Source: an uncultured Ancrocorticia sp. (GTDB taxonomy: Bacteria > Actinomycetota > Actinomycetes > Actinomycetales > Actinomycetaceae). Taken from it: a DNA stretch of 8,249 nucleotides. This document shows, one piece after another, positions 6,440 through 8,249 of the stretch (its first letter is position 1; each line of letters opens with the position of its first letter). Below the pieces are notes generated by a model. The model did not search any database. It was not told the origin of the DNA and was given only the letters and a program-made list of their open reading frames with translations. The translations under genes were made by a program, and so were the position numbers. The stretch lies in contig CAJPTB010000070.1 in the NCBI GenBank assembly GCA_905373325.1, forward strand, positions 1-8,249, written 5' to 3'.

Positions 6440-6922
6440 TCATGCCGGCGGGGATGCTGCCGGCAGCGCCTCGTTGTGGCCTTCGCCGCCAATCGACGCC
6501 TCATTGCCCTCGCGAGGCGATTCTCCGCGCCCCTCGCGAAGGGACTCCTTGCGGCGAACCGAGGCGATGCAGCGGTCGAGGTCGGCAGCCAGATCTTGGA
6601 AACTGGCACCCCTGGCCGGAGGGAAAACACGAACGGAAACAAGCTCGCCCGGGCGAAGAATTTGAATGCGCTCCCTCATCAGATGGCGGAGCTGCCGACA
6701 GAGACGGTGCCGGACGACCGAGTTACCGACCGACCTGGGTATGACAAAACCGACCTTCGGCGGAAGGTCGGTGACGCTGCCCGTGGAATCCGAGCTGGAC
6801 CGGTCGACGCCGGAGCGGTCTGTGCCGATTGCTACGAGAAGCCTGGCAGATCCGCCTCGAACGCCTCGGAAAGCTCGGGCGAATTCCGCCGAGCGCCGCA
6901 TGCGGTTCTCGGCAGCAAGCAC
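6440..6922 (-). CDS. rnpA: Ribonuclease P protein component RnpA
   Basis: The 160-residue basic protein is the protein subunit of RNase P, which with the RNA subunit cuts the 5' leader from tRNA precursors. The N-terminus [20 protein letters not shown] is typical of actinobacterial RnpA. The strand [20 protein letters not shown] (57-76) holds the RNR-type RNA-binding motif, here in the form [11 protein letters not shown] as in some actinomycetes. A family-like segment continues through about residue 123. The last 35-40 residues (Gly/Glu/Ser-rich) exceed the usual 110-130-residue length. The start is GTG, one base after the rpmH stop, with no good ribosome site, so translation is probably coupled to rpmH. 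An ATG seven codons in is possible but would remove the conserved N-terminus. The rnpB RNA gene is not in the window. Confidence 0.95.
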   Translation of the reverse strand: MLAAENRMRRSAEFARAFRGVRGGSARLLVAIGTDRSGVDRSSSDSTGSVTDLPPKVGFVIPRSVGNSVVRHRLCRQLRHLMRERIQILRPGELVSVRVFPPARGASFQDLAADLDRCIASVRRKESLREGRGESPREGNEASIGGEGHNEALPAASPPA

Positions 6923-6923
6923 G

Positions 6924-7061
6924 TCAGGCGGAAAGCGAACGGCGACCCTTGCGACGGCGAGCGGCGAGGATCGCGCGGCCGGCGCGGGTCGACATGCGCT
7001 TGCGGAAGCCGTGCACCTTGGCCCGGCGGCGGTTGTTGGGCTGAAAAGTCCGCTTGGTCAC
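6924..7061 (-). CDS. rpmH: 50S ribosomal protein L34
   Basis: The 45-residue, very basic protein is large-subunit ribosomal protein L34. It begins [19 protein letters not shown] and contains [19 protein letters not shown], both family signatures, and the length is normal. The start is GTG, with AGGGAG seven bases upstream (7069-7074). The longer open frame from 7121 would add 20 residues unrelated to L34 and is rejected. rpmH is the first gene of the leftward operon and diverges from dnaA across the probable origin. Two perfect hairpins (7082-7098 and 7109-7123) lie in its presumed leader, downstream of a candidate promoter at 7135-7164. Confidence 0.98.
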   Translation of the reverse strand: MTKRTFQPNNRRRAKVHGFRKRMSTRAGRAILAARRRKGRRSLSA

Positions 7062-7068
7062 GGTTGTT

Positions 7069-7074
7069 CTCCCT
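7069..7074 (-). promoter_or_regulatory. Ribosome binding site deciding the rpmH start
   Basis: The mRNA reads AGGGAG with a seven-base spacer to the GTG at 7061. This fixes the L34 start against the longer upstream frame. Confidence 0.8.
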
Positions 7075-7081
7075 AAGACGG

Positions 7082-7098
7082 CGCGAGAAGATCTCGCG
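7082..7098. repeat. Perfect 7-bp hairpin in the rpmH leader
   Basis: CGCGAGA (7082-7088) and TCTCGCG (7092-7098) are exact reverse complements around AGA. In the mRNA it lies just upstream of the ribosome binding site of rpmH. With the second hairpin at 7109-7123 it may form a structured leader, a possible site of control of L34 synthesis. That role is inferred from position only. Confidence 0.55.
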
Positions 7099-7108
7099 AA
7101 GACTGCTC

Positions 7109-7123
7109 GTGTGCGAGGCACAC
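7109..7123. repeat. Perfect 6-bp hairpin in the rpmH leader
   Basis: GTGTGC (7109-7114) and GCACAC (7118-7123) are exact reverse complements around GAG. If transcription starts about seven bases past the candidate -10 box, this hairpin sits at the very 5' end of the mRNA, where it could protect the transcript from decay. Confidence 0.45.
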
Positions 7124-7134
7124 ATGACTAAACA

Positions 7135-7164
7135 ACTTTACGCGAGGGTCCGCTCAGGGGTCAA
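7135..7164 (-). promoter_or_regulatory. Candidate sigma-70-type promoter for the rpmH operon
   Basis: On the - strand TTGACC (7159-7164) is followed after 18 bases by TAAAGT (7135-7140). These differ from the TTGACA and TATAAT consensus by one and two bases. The position fits: the start would fall near 7128, about 65 bases before rpmH, on the origin side of the operon. There is no direct evidence of use. Confidence 0.45.
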
Positions 7165-7251
7165 CGCAGCGTCCTCTCTGGTGAGTGGAATCTCAAGAGT
7201 ATCTCGCTATCGACAAACTACACGATTGTTATTCACATCTGTGTCCACACA

Positions 7252-7260
7252 TGTGGATAA
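7252..7260 (-). promoter_or_regulatory. DnaA box TTATCCACA
   Basis: Exact consensus on the - strand, next to a one-mismatch box in opposite orientation (7241-7249). Confidence 0.85.
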
Positions 7261-7334
7261 AGACCGATCTTTGAATGTTCGGCGTCAAAACGGGCAAATC
7301 TCCCTGTGAACAACATCAATGTAATTTCCACAAT

Positions 7335-7343
7335 TGTGGACAA
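7335..7343 (-). promoter_or_regulatory. DnaA box TTGTCCACA
   Basis: Exact consensus on the - strand, forming the right half of the 14-bp palindrome at 7327-7340. Confidence 0.85.
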
Positions 7344-7346
7344 GCC

Positions 7347-7355
7347 TGTGGATAA
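7347..7355 (-). promoter_or_regulatory. DnaA box TTATCCACA
   Basis: Exact consensus on the - strand, three bases from the preceding box in the same orientation. The close tandem spacing suits cooperative DnaA binding. Confidence 0.85.
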
Positions 7356-7438
7356 ACTTGTTGCATTGTCCCCAAGCCTGTGTTCAAATTGGTCAGGTCC
7401 CACGCAGGAGGCAATAGGCGTTGGGGTTTCACACGTCC

Positions 7439-7444
7439 AAGGAG
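7439..7444 (+). promoter_or_regulatory. Ribosome binding site deciding the dnaA start
   Basis: AAGGAG lies five bases before the ATG at 7450, a strong match that supports this start. Confidence 0.8.
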
Positions 7445-7449
7445 TTCCA

Positions 7450-8249
7450 ATGAGCGACGGTAATCCGGCCAAAGACGCGTGGAATGCGGCAACCGAATTA
7501 CTGCGCGCAGACGGCTCGCTCTCGGATTCCCAGGCCGCTTTTGTGCGCATGGCCCATCCTTTGGCCTGGGTGGACGAGATCTTCATGATCGCCGTCGGGT
7601 CCGAGTTTGTGAAAACCTGGATCGAGGAACACGTTTCGGAGACGATGACTTCGATGCTCTCGAACATACTCGGACGTTCCGTGCGCATCGTCATCTCCGT
7701 CGATCCGAGCGTAAACGAGTCCCAGCCCGTCGGGACGACGGCGTCGAGCATTGCGCCGAGCGCGGTCGCTCCCAGCGTCCTCCCGCCCTCGGAAGATTCT
7801 CTGCCCGCGTCCTCGTTGACCATGCCGCCGTTGGCGTCGTCATTGGCTTCGCCGCCGGGCATCGAAGCGGGAGAAGAGGACGCTTCGGATTCTGCGACGT
7901 CGGACTACCCGCCGTCTCGCTATCCGGGAACGTCCAGATCCGTCGAGCATTCCTTTTCGGAAACAGCGAGATACAGGGAAAGCTCGGCAGACGTCGAAGG
8001 AGGCTATACCAGAGCTCGCCGCAGGCATCTGGACGTTTCCGGGTCCGGGGACGAGCCGCTGCTTCCAAACAAGCAGGACGAATCGCACGAGTCCTTCACG
8101 CAGGGGATACGCTACGTCGACCAGACGACGATCGCGGAGGAGTCTCTCGCCAAGCGTCCCGACACCGCGGCGCGATCCCAGAAGGCGCGGATCAATCCGC
8201 GCTACACCTTCGACAATTTCGTCATCGGAGACAACAATCGCTTCGCCAC
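7450..8249 (+). CDS. dnaA: Chromosomal replication initiator DnaA (5' part, runs off the window)
   Basis: About 266 codons of DnaA are present and the frame is open to the right edge. Domain I (about 1-86, MSDGNPAKDAWNAATELL to VRIVISVDPS) is the N-terminal oligomerisation and helicase-loading domain. Domain II (about 87-246) is a long, low-complexity linker rich in Ser, Pro, Ala and acidic residues, longer than in E. coli and typical of actinobacteria. Domain III (AAA+ ATPase) begins at INPRYTFDNFVIGDNNRFA, the standard entry to the ATPase core. Walker A, Walker B and the DNA-binding domain IV lie beyond the window. DnaA-ATP binds the boxes just upstream and opens the origin. Start and reading frame are well supported by AAGGAG and by homology of domain I. 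Confidence 0.97.
   Translation, partial: MSDGNPAKDAWNAATELLRADGSLSDSQAAFVRMAHPLAWVDEIFMIAVGSEFVKTWIEEHVSETMTSMLSNILGRSVRIVISVDPSVNESQPVGTTASSIAPSAVAPSVLPPSEDSLPASSLTMPPLASSLASPPGIEAGEEDASDSATSDYPPSRYPGTSRSVEHSFSETARYRESSADVEGGYTRARRRHLDVSGSGDEPLLPNKQDESHESFTQGIRYVDQTTIAEESLAKRPDTAARSQKARINPRYTFDNFVIGDNNRFA

Larger units (their letters stand above)
7241..7374. other. oriC: Probable replication origin oriC (DnaA-box cluster)
   Basis: The dnaA-rpmH gap holds three exact matches to the DnaA box TTRTCCACA, all on the - strand: 7252-7260 (TTATCCACA), 7335-7343 (TTGTCCACA) and 7347-7355 (TTATCCACA). One-mismatch boxes lie at 7241-7249 (GTGTCCACA), 7305-7313 (TTGTTCACA on the - strand) and 7366-7374 (TTGTCCCCA). 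Two arrangements are head-to-head: 7244-7257 pairs TCCACA with TGTGGA, and 7327-7340 is a perfect 14-bp palindrome, TCCACAATTGTGGA. DnaA, encoded next door, binds such boxes to start replication, and boxes upstream of dnaA often also control its own transcription. Compared with the large arrays of Streptomyces the cluster is small. Further boxes may lie past dnaA outside the window. No clear AT-rich unwinding element stands out. Confidence 0.8.

Noticed and set aside
6380..7309. 309-codon open frame on the + strand
   Set aside because: It runs antisense across rnpA, rpmH and the oriC gap and is Arg/Gly-rich with no motif, so it is a shadow frame.
7384..7389. Possible dnaA promoter: TTGCAT (7361-7366) with TCAAAT (7384-7389), 17-base spacing
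   Set aside because: Both boxes are weak and nearby alternatives are as good, so no dnaA promoter was annotated.
7233..7862. 209-codon open frame on the - strand
   Set aside because: It overlaps the DnaA boxes and the 5' half of dnaA in antisense and shows no recognisable domain.

Overview
The window is the left flank of a chromosomal replication origin from a moderately high-GC Gram-positive bacterium, almost certainly an actinomycete (Actinomycetota). The support is the L34 sequence with its GTG start, the RnpA N-terminus beginning [10 protein letters not shown], the long Pro/Ser/Ala-rich linker of DnaA, the very basic tail of YidC, and the order rpmH-rnpA-yidD-yidC-jag-rsmG facing away from dnaA. 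A member of the order Actinomycetales is plausible, but genus and species cannot be read from the sequence.

Right part (about 7062-8249): dnaA starts at 7450 on the + strand and runs off the right edge. The 388-base gap between dnaA and the divergent rpmH holds three consensus DnaA boxes plus several degenerate ones, two of them in head-to-head pairs. This is the probable oriC. A TTGACC/TAAAGT promoter candidate for the leftward operon lies on its rpmH side, followed by two small perfect hairpins in the presumed rpmH leader.

Middle part (3093-7061): a leftward operon on the - strand encodes ribosomal protein L34, the RNase P protein, the YidD insertion helper, the YidC insertase, the KH/R3H RNA-binding protein Jag (KhpB) and the 16S rRNA methyltransferase RsmG. 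The genes are tightly spaced except for 233 bases between yidC and jag, which carry a duplicated inverted-repeat element. Jag has an unusually long Ser/Asp/Glu/Ala-rich acidic tail. The start of rsmG contains a perfect 12-bp hairpin. The operon joins ribosome and tRNA maturation to membrane protein insertion and RNA binding, as is usual beside oriC.

Left part (1-3092): about 3 kb has no convincing gene, where actinomycetes usually have parA and parB immediately after rsmG. Base composition falls from roughly 60% GC in the operon to the mid-40s, and to roughly 25-35% between about 2590 and 3092 (estimates by eye). The region is not featureless. It contains a perfect parS core (GTTTCACGTGAAAC, 349-362), an array of about ten degenerate 18-19-bp direct repeats (2654-2840), a weak 24-25-bp repeat (1333-1405) and several perfect short palindromes. 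The most interesting hypothesis in the window is that this gene-free tract is a centromere-like or nucleoid-organising segment placed between oriC and the partition locus. The more conservative reading is relaxed, decayed intergenic DNA that happens to hold one conserved parS.
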